Made by a program: the position numbers and the translations under genes
Assembly (NCBI GenBank): GCA_963837335.1
Contig: CAWINS010000028.1
Coordinates: forward strand, 1 to 64,000
Direction: 5' to 3'
DNA from: RYN-230 sp963837335
Lineage (GTDB): Bacteria > Actinomycetota > Actinomycetes > Streptosporangiales > Streptosporangiaceae
DNA length: 64,000 nt
Part shown: positions 1 through 8,137 of the stretch, one piece after another
Numbering within the stretch: position 1 is the stretch's first letter
Layout of the letters: each line of letters begins with the position of its first letter
The notes under the pieces: generated by a model
What the model was told of the DNA's origin: nothing
What the model saw: the letters and a program-made list of their open reading frames with translations, nothing else
Database searches by the model: none

Positions 1-828
1 GAGGAAGCCGCGGAGCAGGGCGGCGGTGCCGTCGAGGTGCTCGGCCACGGCTCGCTGGGCCCGCCGCGTGTCCCCGGCCAGGATCCCCTCCACGATCGCG
101 GTGTGCTGGGCCGCGGTGTGGTCGATGTTGCGCTGCAGCACCGGGATCGCGTTGAGCAGGTCGTTGAGCCGCACCCGGGCATCGGCGCAGGCTGAGGCGA
201 GCAGGGTGGACCCGGTGAGCTCGGCGATGGCCAGGTGGAACAGGGTGTCCATCCGGCGGTAGTCCTCCGGGCCCGCCTGGTTCACGGCGGCGAGCCGGGC
301 CGCCAGCACGTCCCGGACTCGGTCGCGGGACCGCTGGCGATCATCCCGCCCCTGGTCATCCGGGTCTCCCTCCCCCAGTTGGGCCAGGATCTGGGCGGCC
401 CCGGTTTCCACCGCCATCCGGAAGGTGAGCGCGTCGTTGATCTTGTCAGCGTCCTCGACCGCGATCCGGCGCAGCTCGACGCGGCTCGGCGAAGGCGGGG
501 TGTACCTCACGAAGGTGCCGCCGAACCGGCCCCGCCGCGATTCCACATAGCCCGCGTTCCGCAGGTCCCCGATGGCCTCCCGGAGCGTGATCCGGCTGAC
601 GCCGAGCAGGGTGGCGAGTTCCCGCTCGGGCGGGAACCGCTCACCGGGGCCGACCACGCCCAGCTTGATGACGGCCAGCAGCCGCTCGACCGTCTCCTCG
701 AACGCGTTCTGCGAACGGACGGGACCGAACACGGCGGCCAGGTCCACCCCGGCGGCGGATGCGGCGCTGCCGCCGGCCGGCGAAAGCCGGCTGGCCCGGT
801 CCGGAAATCCGGTGCTGGGTCTTGACAT
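1..828 (-). CDS. FadR-type GntR family transcriptional regulator (3' end cut by window edge)
   Basis: Reading the minus strand from ATG at 828 gives 276 codons with no stop before base 1, so the C-terminus lies outside the window. Residues about 43-107 form a GntR winged helix-turn-helix (PPERELATLLGVSRITLREA, then a Gly/Arg wing RRGRFGGTFV). From about residue 125 on the sequence is all-helical FCD-type (FRMAVETGAA, MDTLFHLAIAELTG, HTAIVEGILAGD), the effector domain of FadR/VanR-like regulators that bind small carboxylates or amino acids. It is divergent from the permease that opens the gamma-glutamylation cluster, with an inverted repeat between them, so it is probably the local repressor of that cluster. 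The effector is unknown. Confidence 0.88.
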   Translation of the reverse strand, partial: MSRPSTGFPDRASRLSPAGGSAASAAGVDLAAVFGPVRSQNAFEETVERLLAVIKLGVVGPGERFPPERELATLLGVSRITLREAIGDLRNAGYVESRRGRFGGTFVRYTPPSPSRVELRRIAVEDADKINDALTFRMAVETGAAQILAQLGEGDPDDQGRDDRQRSRDRVRDVLAARLAAVNQAGPEDYRRMDTLFHLAIAELTGSTLLASACADARVRLNDLLNAIPVLQRNIDHTAAQHTAIVEGILAGDTRRAQRAVAEHLDGTAALLRGFL

Positions 829-847
829 CGGCCGCTCGCTATCCATC

Positions 848-869
848 AATGGTCTGATATTAAACCATT
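848..869. promoter_or_regulatory. Probable GntR operator (inverted repeat)
   Basis: AATGGT (848-853) and ACCATT (864-869) are perfect inverted half-sites separated by an AT-rich 10-base spacer. FadR-family regulators commonly bind TGGT...ACCA half-sites. The repeat lies between the divergent regulator (start 828) and the permease (start 982), in a short AT-rich island of otherwise GC-rich DNA, as expected for autoregulation plus control of the catabolic operon. Binding by the adjacent regulator is inferred. Confidence 0.6.
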
Positions 870-981
870 CGCTTCACCGATGGCAGATCAGCGTCCGCTC
901 CGCTCCCGGCCTCTCAGGTCTCAGGCCCCATCAGCCCAGGTAACCGGCCCAATCGGGCCCTCTCAGCATTCAGGAGCAGTC

Positions 982-2511
982 ATGGCGGTCAACGAGCAGG
1001 CAGCACCGCTCAGCGACGACGAGCAAACCCTGCATCAGATGGGCTACGCGCAGGAACTACGGCGGCGGATGTCCGGCTTCTCCAATTTCGCCGTCTCGTT
1101 CACGATCATCTCAATCCTGTCCGGCTGCCTCACCCTGTACGGGTTCGGCATGGCCACCGGCGGCCCGGCCGTCATCGTCTGGGGCTGGCTGGGCGTCGGC
1201 GTCATGACCCTGTTCGTCGGCCTGGCCATGGCCGAGGTCTGTTCCAGTTTCCCGACCGCGGGCGGCCTGTACTACTGGTCAGCCAAGCTGGCGCCGCGGC
1301 ACGGTCCCGCCTGGTCCTGGTTCACCGGCTGGTTCAACTTCCTCGGCCAGGTCGCGGTGACCGCCGGCATCGACTTCGGCGCGGCGTTCTTCATCAACGC
1401 GTTCGGCGCGCTGGTGTGGGGCTGGAGCACCGCGCACTCGGTGACGATCCTGATCTACGCGATCGTGCTGCTGGTCCACGGCCTGCTGAACCAGTTCGGC
1501 ATCCGGCTGGTCGCAATGCTGAACGACATCAGCGTGTGGTGGCACATCATCGGCGTGCTGCTCATCGTCGCGGTGCTCGTCTTCGTGCCGTCGCATCACC
1601 AGTCGGCCAGCTTCGTGTTCGGGCACTTCGTCAACGACACGGGGCTGCACGTCTCCCCGATCTACATCGTGCTGATCGGCCTGCTGCTCGCCCAGTACAC
1701 GTTCACCGGCTACGACGCCTCCGCACACATGACCGAGGAGACGCACAGCGCCGCCCGCAGCGGCCCGCGCGGCATCGTGATGTCCATCCTGGTCTCGCTG
1801 ATCGCGGGCTGGGTGCTGCTGATCGGGATCACCTTCGCCATCCAGCACTACGAGGCGGAGCGCACCGGGCCCATCGGGGTGCCGCCCGCGCAGATCTTCA
1901 TCGACGCCGCCGGGACGGCCTGGGCCAAGTTCCTGCTGCTGGTGGTGATCGGCGCCCAGCTGTTCTGCGGCATGTCCTCGGTCACCGCCAACTCCCGGAT
2001 GATCTACGCGTTCTCCCGGGACGGTGCCCTGCCCGGCTCCGCGTTCTGGCACCGGGTCAACAAGCGCACCCGCACGCCCACTAACGCCATCTGGCTGGCC
2101 GCGGCCGGCGCGCTCATCCTCGGGCTGCCCTACCTGTGGAACGCCACCGCGTACGCGGCGGTCACCTCCATCGCGGTCATCGGCCTCTACATCGCCTACG
2201 TGATACCGACCTTCCTGCGGCTGCGCCAGGGCGACAGCTTCCAGCGCGGCCCCTGGCACCTGGGCCGGTGGAGCAAGCCGGTCGGGATCATCGCGGTGAC
2301 CTGGGTGGTGATCATCACGATCCTGTTCATGCTGCCGCAGGTCGGCCCCATCACCTGGACCACGTTCAACTACGCGGTGTTCGCCGTCGTCGCGGTGATC
2401 GGCTTCGCCGGCATCTACTGGCTGGCCTCCGCGCGGAACTGGTTCACCGGGCCGCGCGTCCAGGGGACGCCAGAGGAACTGGCCGCGATCGAGGAAGAAC
2501 TGGCCGGCTGA
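982..2511 (+). CDS. APC-family amino acid/amine permease
   Basis: A 509-residue membrane protein with about twelve hydrophobic segments. It has the APC-superfamily features: an N-terminal segment followed by a Gly-rich first helix (FSNFAVSFTIISILSG), SSFPTAGGLYYWSAKLAPR in the TM2-TM3 region, and YTFTGYDASAHMTEET near TM6. That pattern is typical of the GABA/polyamine/choline permease branch. ATG 982 was chosen because AGGAG lies at 972-976; an upstream in-frame ATG at 880 has no ribosome site. It opens the cluster with the ligase, aldehyde dehydrogenase, SDR and hydrolase, so it probably imports the amine or amino alcohol they degrade. Substrate specificity cannot be read from sequence alone. 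Confidence 0.88.
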   Translation: MAVNEQAAPLSDDEQTLHQMGYAQELRRRMSGFSNFAVSFTIISILSGCLTLYGFGMATGGPAVIVWGWLGVGVMTLFVGLAMAEVCSSFPTAGGLYYWSAKLAPRHGPAWSWFTGWFNFLGQVAVTAGIDFGAAFFINAFGALVWGWSTAHSVTILIYAIVLLVHGLLNQFGIRLVAMLNDISVWWHIIGVLLIVAVLVFVPSHHQSASFVFGHFVNDTGLHVSPIYIVLIGLLLAQYTFTGYDASAHMTEETHSAARSGPRGIVMSILVSLIAGWVLLIGITFAIQHYEAERTGPIGVPPAQIFIDAAGTAWAKFLLLVVIGAQLFCGMSSVTANSRMIYAFSRDGALPGSAFWHRVNKRTRTPTNAIWLAAAGALILGLPYLWNATAYAAVTSIAVIGLYIAYVIPTFLRLRQGDSFQRGPWHLGRWSKPVGIIAVTWVVIITILFMLPQVGPITWTTFNYAVFAVVAVIGFAGIYWLASARNWFTGPRVQGTPEELAAIEEELAG

Positions 2512-2548
2512 CGCCGCGGCGTACCCGGCGCCGCCCTACTCGCCAGCG

Positions 2549-2577
2549 CCGGGCCGGGTGTCCCGCACCCGGCCCGG
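2549..2577 (+). terminator. Strong GC hairpin after the permease
   Basis: A perfect 12-bp stem (CCGGGCCGGGTG / CACCCGGCCCGG) with a 5-base loop starts 38 bases after the permease stop. It has no T-tract, as usual in high-GC actinobacteria. It may end or attenuate transcription between the permease and the ligase gene. Confidence 0.6.
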
Positions 2578-2638
2578 CGGACTGGATCAAACCGGACCGG
2601 GTAGCACGTAGGCAGACCGACTCTCGGACTGGAGGCCC

Positions 2639-4031
2639 ATGGAGAAGCAGCGCGGTGCGACCCCGCACACCCGGCGCCGCGGGATGCTCACCCTGGAGCA
2701 GCTGCGCGTGGAGGTGAGCGAGGGCAACATCGACACGGTCGTGGTCGCCTTCACCGACATGCAGGGACGGCTGCAGGGCAAGCGGCTCGCCGCGGAGTTC
2801 TTCCTCGACGACGTGGTGGGCAGCGTCATCGAAGGCTGCAACTACCTGCTCGCGGTGGACGTGGAGATGAACACCGTCGACGGGTACGCGATGTCGTCCT
2901 GGCAGACCGGTTACGGCGACTTCGTGATGGCGCCGGACATGAGCACGCTGCGCCGGGTGCCCTGGCAGGAAGCCACCGCGCTGGTCATCGCCGACCTCAC
3001 CTGGCACGACGGCTCGCCCGTCGTGGCCTCACCCCGGCAGATCCTGAAGGCCCAGACCGACCGGCTCGCCGAACGCGGCCTGCAGGCCCTGGCCGGGACC
3101 GAGCTGGAGTTCGTGGTCTACGCCGACTCCTACGCCGCGGCGCAGGCCGCCGGGTACCGCAACCTCACCCCGGCCAACTCCTACAACGTTGACTACTCGA
3201 TCCTGGGCACGGCCCGGATCGAGCCGCTGCTGCGCAAGATCCGCAACGGCATGGCCGGGGCGGGCCTCCAGGTGGAGTCGGCCAAGGGCGAGTGCAACCT
3301 GGGCCAGCACGAGATCGCCTTCCGCTACGCGGAGGCCGTGACGACCTGCGACAACCACTCCATCTACAAGACCGGGTCCAAGGAGATCGCCGACGCCGAC
3401 GGGATGAGCCTCACGTTCATGGCCAAGCCCAACGCCCGGGAAGGCAACTCCTGCCACATTCACCTCTCGGTCCGCGGCGGACGACGGGACGCCGCTGATG
3501 GCCGGGGACGGGCCGCACGGGCTGTCCGCGTTCGGCGAGCACTTCATCGCGGGCCAGCTCGCGCACCTGTCCGAGCTGGTGCTGTGGCACGCGCCGAACA
3601 TCAACTCCTACAAGCGCTACGTGCCGGGCAGCTTCGCGCCCACCGCGGTCCGGTGGGGCGTGGACAACCGGACCTGCGCGATGCGGCTGGTCGGGCACGG
3701 GGGCGGGCTGCGGGTGGAGAACCGGGTCCCGGGCGGGGACGTGAACCCCTACCTGGCCGTGGCGGCCATGATCGCCGCCGGGCTGCACGGCGTGGACCGT
3801 GAGCTGCCGCTCGAGGAGCCGCTGGCGGGGAACGCCTACACGGCCGAGGGCAGCCGGGTGCCGTCCACGCTGCGCGATGCGCTGGATCTGTGGCTGAAGA
3901 GCGAACTGGCCCGCGAGGCCTTCGGGAACGACGTGGTCGAGCACTACGCCAACGCGGCCCGGGTGGAGATCGCGGCGTACGACGCCGCGGTGACCGACTG
4001 GGAATTGCACCGGGGCTTCGAACGGATGTAG
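2639..4031 (+). CDS. Glutamine-synthetase-like gamma-glutamyl-amine ligase (PuuA/GlnA3/GlnA4 type), frame disrupted
   Basis: Glutamine-synthetase fold enzyme of the type that joins glutamate to an amine with ATP. The first frame runs from ATG 2639 (GGAGG at 2631-2635) through KPNAREGNSCHIHLS, the GS ATP-binding motif. The rest (NSYKRYVPGSFAP, WGVDNRT, ENRVPGGDVNPYLAVAAM) is in the +1 frame from about 3477 to the stop at 4031. Removing one base near 3474-3480 gives one 463-residue protein, the normal length. ATG 2684 is a possible later start. Its neighbours (permease, aldehyde dehydrogenase, SDR, peptidase C26) favour amine catabolism over ammonia assimilation. Most likely an assembly error; otherwise a pseudogene. 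Confidence 0.85.
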
Positions 4032-4051
4032 GGCCGGAACCACAGCGATCC

Positions 4052-4091
4052 GAACCACGGGGACCCGGACCACGGGGACCCGAACCACGGG
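4052..4091 (+). repeat. 15-bp tandem repeat, 2.7 copies
   Basis: GAACCACGGGGACCC at 4052-4066, a one-mismatch copy at 4067-4081 and a partial third copy. It fills the gap between the ligase stop and the ribosome site of the aldehyde dehydrogenase gene. Confidence 0.85.
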
Positions 4092-4112
4092 CGAAGGAGA
4101 CTGGAAGCGGGC

Positions 4113-5474
4113 ATGTCCACGTTCACCGTGCTGAACCCGGCCACCGAGGAGACGGTGGCCCTCGTGCCGTCGAGCTCGGCGGAGCAGGCCGACGAGACCA
4201 TCGCACGGGCGGCCGCCGCGCAGGCCGCCTGGCGGGCGGTCTCCCCCGGCGACCGGGCCACCCTGCTGCGCCGCTTCGCCGACGTGGTGGACACCCACAT
4301 CGAGGAACTCGCCCTGCTGGAGGTGGCCTGCTCAGGCCACCCGGTCGGCCAGGCCCGCTGGGAGGCGGGCAACGTCCGCGACGTGCTGCGTTACTACTCC
4401 GCCGCGCCGGAACGGCTCACCGGCCAGCAGATCCCGGTGCCGGGCGGCCTCAATGTCACGTTCAAGGAGCCGGTCGGCATCGTCGGGCTGATCGTGCCGT
4501 GGAACTTCCCCATGCCGATCCTGGGCTGGGGGCTGGCGCCCGCCCTGGCCGCCGGGAATCCCGTGATCGCCAAGCCCGCGGAGCGCACCCCGCTGACCGC
4601 GATCCGGATCGGCGAGCTGGCCCTGGAGGCCGGCCTGCCCGAAGGCGTCTTCCAGGTGCTGCCGGGCAAAGGCTCAGTGGTGGGCCAGCGGCTGGTGGAC
4701 CACGAACTGGTCCGCAAGATCGTCTTTACCGGGTTGACCGAGGTGGGCAGCAAGCTGATGGCCGACTGCGCCCGCCAGGTGAAGCGGGTCACCCTGGAAC
4801 TGGGCGGCAAGAGCGCCAACATCGTGTTCGCCGACGCCGACCTGGAACGGGCCGCGGCCACCGCGCCGTACGCCGTCTTCGACAACGCCGGGCAGGACTG
4901 CTGCGCGCGGTCCCGGATCCTGGTCCAGCGCAGCGTGTTCGACCGGTTCATGGAGCTGCTGGAGCCGGCGGTGAAGAACGTGGTGGTGGGCGATCCCGCG
5001 GACGCCGCCACCGAGATGGGCCCGCTGATCACGGCCGAGCACCGCGCCCGGGTCGCGTCGTACGTCCCGCAGGACGCCCCGGTGGCGTTCCGCGGCAGCG
5101 CCCCGGCCGGCCCGGGTTTCTGGTTCCCGCCCACCGTCCTCGCGCCGGTGGCCACGGACGACCCCGCGTTCACCGAGGAGGTGTTCGGGCCGGTCGTCGC
5201 CGTGGTCCCGGTCGAGGACGAGGCGGAGGCCATCGCGGTCGCGAACGACACCCCCTACGGGCTGTCCGGGTCCATCTGGACCGAGAACATCGGGCGGGCG
5301 CTGCGGGTGGCCCGGGCGGTGGAGACCGGCAACCTGTCGGTGAACTCGCACGCCTCAGTCCGGTACTGGACCCCGTTCGGCGGGTTCAAGCAGTCGGGGC
5401 TGGGCCGCGAGCTCGGGCCGGACGCGCTGGACGCCTTCACCGAAGTCAAGAACGTCTTCATCGCCACCGAGTGA
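4113..5474 (+). CDS. NAD(P)-dependent aldehyde dehydrogenase (PuuC/GabD-like)
   Basis: A 453-residue class 3-like ALDH superfamily enzyme. Visible landmarks are VPWNFPMPILGWGLAPALAAG (cofactor binding, around residue 130), LELGGKSAN with the general-base Glu near residue 229, the catalytic Cys in NAGQDCCARSR near residue 262, EEVFGPVVAV and PFGGFKQSGLGRE near the C-terminus. ATG 4113 follows GAAGGAGA. Placed between a gamma-glutamyl ligase and an SDR/hydrolase pair, it should oxidise a gamma-glutamylated aldehyde to the acid, as PuuC does for putrescine. The exact aldehyde is inferred. Confidence 0.9.
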   Translation: MSTFTVLNPATEETVALVPSSSAEQADETIARAAAAQAAWRAVSPGDRATLLRRFADVVDTHIEELALLEVACSGHPVGQARWEAGNVRDVLRYYSAAPERLTGQQIPVPGGLNVTFKEPVGIVGLIVPWNFPMPILGWGLAPALAAGNPVIAKPAERTPLTAIRIGELALEAGLPEGVFQVLPGKGSVVGQRLVDHELVRKIVFTGLTEVGSKLMADCARQVKRVTLELGGKSANIVFADADLERAAATAPYAVFDNAGQDCCARSRILVQRSVFDRFMELLEPAVKNVVVGDPADAATEMGPLITAEHRARVASYVPQDAPVAFRGSAPAGPGFWFPPTVLAPVATDDPAFTEEVFGPVVAVVPVEDEAEAIAVANDTPYGLSGSIWTENIGRALRVARAVETGNLSVNSHASVRYWTPFGGFKQSGLGRELGPDALDAFTEVKNVFIATE

Positions 5475-5485
5475 GAGGCAGGTAT

Positions 5486-6265
5486 ATGCAGCGGCTGCAG
5501 GACCGGATCGCGGTGATCACCGGGGCGGGCAGCGGGATCGGGCTGGCCAGCACCCGCCGGCTCGCCGCTGAGGGAGCCACCGTGGTGGCGGTCGACGTGG
5601 ACGAGGCGGCGGGCAAGCGCGCCGCCGAGGAGGCCGGCGGCCTGTTCGTGCACGCCGACGTCACCGACGAGGATGCGGTGCGCGAGATGTACCAGCAGGT
5701 GGTGGACGCCTACGGGGCGGTGCACGTCGCGTTCAACAACGCAGGCATCTCGCCGCCCGACGACGATTCCATCCTGAGCACCGGCATCGACGCCTGGCGC
5801 CGGGTCCAGGAGGTCAACCTGACCTCGGTGTTCTTGTGCTGCAAATACGTCATCCCGCATATGCAGCGCCAGGTCGCGGCGGGCCGGCCCGGCGGGTCGG
5901 TCATCAACACCGCGTCGTTCGTGGCCACGCTGGGCGCGGCCACCTCGCAGATCTCCTACACCGCGTCCAAGGGCGGCGTGCTGGCGATGACCAGGGAACT
6001 CGGCGTGCAGTTCGCCCGGGAGGGCATCCGGGTCAACGCGCTATCCCCCGGTCCGGTAAACACGCCGCTGCTGCGCGAGCTCTTCGCCAAAGACCCGCAG
6101 CGGGCCGCCCGGCGCCTGGTGCACGTGCCGATGGGCCGGTTCGCCGAAGCCGAGGAGATCGCGGCCGCCGTCGCGTTCCTCGCCAGTGACGACTCGTCCT
6201 TCATCACCGCCGCCAACTTCCTCGTGGACGGCGGCATCTCCGGCGCCTACGTGACGCCCCTATGA
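5486..6265 (+). CDS. Short-chain dehydrogenase/reductase (SDR)
   Basis: A 259-residue classical SDR: TGAGSGIG nucleotide-binding loop near residue 12, VDVD after beta-2 (NAD preference is likely), NNAG near residue 89, catalytic Ser before the YTASK active site near residue 157, and a C-terminal FLVDGGISGAY. ATG 5486 lies 12 bases after the aldehyde dehydrogenase stop, with GAGGCAGG just upstream. In this cluster a plausible role is oxidising a gamma-glutamylated alcohol to the aldehyde used by the neighbouring ALDH. No amine oxidase of the PuuB type is present in the cluster. General annotation as 3-oxoacyl-ACP reductase would be misleading here. Confidence 0.88.
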   Translation: MQRLQDRIAVITGAGSGIGLASTRRLAAEGATVVAVDVDEAAGKRAAEEAGGLFVHADVTDEDAVREMYQQVVDAYGAVHVAFNNAGISPPDDDSILSTGIDAWRRVQEVNLTSVFLCCKYVIPHMQRQVAAGRPGGSVINTASFVATLGAATSQISYTASKGGVLAMTRELGVQFAREGIRVNALSPGPVNTPLLRELFAKDPQRAARRLVHVPMGRFAEAEEIAAAVAFLASDDSSFITAANFLVDGGISGAYVTPL

Positions 6266-6299
6266 GCGTGACCCAGACCGGCCAGCGAGCCCGGACCGT

Positions 6300-7214
6300 T
6301 TGGCTGGCGCTGTGAGCTCCGGCGCCATCACCCCGCACGTCGGCATCAGCGCCTACGGGGAGCCCGCCCGCTGGGGCCCCTGGGACCGGCCCGCGGCGCT
6401 GGTGCCGATGAGCTACCCGGAGGCGGTGGCCGCGGCCGGGGGCATCCCGGTCCTGCTCCCCCCGCTGCCCGGGATCGAGGAAGCGATCAGCAGGCTCGAC
6501 GCGCTCGTGCTGTCCGGCGGCGGGGACATCGACCCGGCCGCCTACGGCGCTGACCCCCACCCGCTCATCGAGCGCGTGTATCCCGGCCGGGACCAGGCCG
6601 AGCGGGCCCTGCTGGCCGCGGCCCTGGCCGCCGGGATACCGGTCCTGGCCATCTGCCGTGGCCTGCAGATCGTCAACGTGTCCCGCGGCGGCACGCTGCG
6701 CCAGCACCTGCCTGACGAGGTGGGTCACCACGATCACGGTTCCGCGGCCGGGACCTACGGCTCGCACCCGGTGCGGATCGCAGCCGACAGTGCGGTCGGC
6801 CGGATCCTCGGGCCGCCTGAGGCGGACGGGCAGGTACGCGCGGACGTGCCCACCTCACATCATCAGGCCATCGGCCGGCTCGGCACGGGCCTGGTCGCGA
6901 CCGCCTGGGCGGACGACGGCACCATCGAGGCGGTGGAGCCTGATCCGGCCGGCAACGGGGCGGCCGGGTTCCTGCTCGCGGTGCAGTGGCACCCCGAAGC
7001 CGGAGACGATCTGCGGCTTTTCGAGGCATTGATCAGGAAGGCAGTGCCAGCCCGGGGGGGCGACCCCCCGCTCCGCCTTCCCGGGGGACTACCCCCGGAG
7101 CCCCCGGCCCCCGCGCAGTCGTCGGCCCGGCGGGAACACGCCTTCGGCGCGCCCCCCTCGCCGCGAGGTGCCGGGAAGGCCGGCGTGGCGCAGCCTCTAG
7201 ACTCGCGTGCGTGA
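6300..7214 (+). CDS. Gamma-glutamyl hydrolase, peptidase C26 family (PuuD-like)
   Basis: Class I amidotransferase-fold hydrolase that would cleave the gamma-glutamyl bond and release glutamate at the end of the pathway. It shows the LSGGGDIDP region, the nucleophile Cys in AICRGLQIVNV (near residue 119), SHHQAIGRLG and the catalytic QWHPEAG His. The only possible starts are TTG 6300 and GTG 6312; neither has a good ribosome site. The family domain ends near 7045. The last 55 residues are Pro/Gly/Arg-rich and encoded partly by GC palindromes, so they look like a repeat-derived tail. The end overlaps the following ABC ATPase by four bases. Confidence 0.85.
   Translation: MAGAVSSGAITPHVGISAYGEPARWGPWDRPAALVPMSYPEAVAAAGGIPVLLPPLPGIEEAISRLDALVLSGGGDIDPAAYGADPHPLIERVYPGRDQAERALLAAALAAGIPVLAICRGLQIVNVSRGGTLRQHLPDEVGHHDHGSAAGTYGSHPVRIAADSAVGRILGPPEADGQVRADVPTSHHQAIGRLGTGLVATAWADDGTIEAVEPDPAGNGAAGFLLAVQWHPEAGDDLRLFEALIRKAVPARGGDPPLRLPGGLPPEPPAPAQSSARREHAFGAPPSPRGAGKAGVAQPLDSRA
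7050..7098. repeat. GC-rich palindrome pair inside the hydrolase 3' end
   Basis: CCCGGGGGGGCGACCCCCCG at 7051-7070 is followed by CCGGGGGACTACCCCCGG at 7081-7098. Related palindromes occur at 8152 and 52019. The element is translated as part of the hydrolase C-terminus. Confidence 0.7.
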
Positions 7215-8137
7215 GTACCGGACTCGCAGTCGAGATCACCAGCCTGGTCAAGAGATATGGCCGGGTCACCGCGGTGAATGGGCTCTCGCTGCGGGCCGCG
7301 AGGGCTGCGGTGACCGCCATCCTGGGCCCGAACGGGGCCGGGAAGACCACCACGATCGAGATCTGCGAGGGCTACCGGCGGCCCGATGACGGCGAGGTCC
7401 GGGTGCTCGGCCTGGACCCGGCCCGCGACGGGCGGGAGCTGCGCCCGCGGGTGGGCGTGATGCTCCAGTCGGGCGGCATCCCCCCGGCCGCGCGGCCCGC
7501 CGAGTACCTCCGGGTGGTGGCCGCGTTCTATGCCCACCCGCTCGACCCGGCCATGCTGCTGGACCGGCTCGGCCTGGGCGGGACCCTGCGTACCCCGTTC
7601 CGGCGGCTGTCGGGCGGCCAGCAGCAGCGGCTCGCCCTGGCCGCCGCGGTGATCGGGCGCCCGGAACTCGTCTTCCTGGACGAGCCCACCGCCGGCCTGG
7701 ATCCGCAGGCCCGGCTGGCCACCTGGGAGCTGATCGCCGGCCTGCGCGCGGCGGGCGCGGCGGTCATCCTGACCACGCACAACATGGATGAGGCTCAGCG
7801 GCTGGCCGACCAGGTCGCCGTGGTGGACCATGGGCGGCTGGTCGCCGAGGGCTCGCCGGCCGACCTGACCGGCACCGCCGGTCAGCTGCGGTTCCGGGCC
7901 GAGCCAGGGCTGGACACCGACGGGCTGATCTCCGCCCTGCCGCCGGGCAGCGCGGCCAAGGAATCCCCGGCCGGCCACTACATCGTGGAGGTGCACGACC
8001 AGGTGGACCCGCAGCTCCTGGCGGCGGTGACCGCGTGGTGCGCCGAGCACGGCGTGCTGGCCCGGGACCTGCGCATCGAGAGCCGCACCCTGGAGGACGT
8101 GTTCCTCGAGCTGACCGGGCGGGAGCTGCGCTCATGA
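7211..8137 (+). CDS. ABC transporter ATP-binding protein (DrrA/CcmA-like)
   Basis: A 308-residue ATPase with Walker A GPNGAGKTTT (near residue 40), Q-loop MLQSGG, signature LSGGQQQRLALA, Walker B LVFLDEPTAGLDP, and H-loop TTHNMDE. The C-terminal extension ending RTLEDVFLELTGREL is typical of ABC-2 drug/lipid export ATPases. GTG 7211 fits the domain start. The stop overlaps the permease ATG (ATGA at 8134). Such an ABC pair next to ctaA is a recurring actinobacterial arrangement; cargo is unknown. Confidence 0.92.
   Translation: MSTGLAVEITSLVKRYGRVTAVNGLSLRAARAAVTAILGPNGAGKTTTIEICEGYRRPDDGEVRVLGLDPARDGRELRPRVGVMLQSGGIPPAARPAEYLRVVAAFYAHPLDPAMLLDRLGLGGTLRTPFRRLSGGQQQRLALAAAVIGRPELVFLDEPTAGLDPQARLATWELIAGLRAAGAAVILTTHNMDEAQRLADQVAVVDHGRLVAEGSPADLTGTAGQLRFRAEPGLDTDGLISALPPGSAAKESPAGHYIVEVHDQVDPQLLAAVTAWCAEHGVLARDLRIESRTLEDVFLELTGRELRS

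Noticed and set aside
1279..2259. Long minus-strand open frame opposite the APC permease
   Set aside because: Third-position GC bias opens frames opposite real genes. The product is rich in Asp, Arg, His and Gln with no family resemblance, while the plus strand encodes a clear permease.
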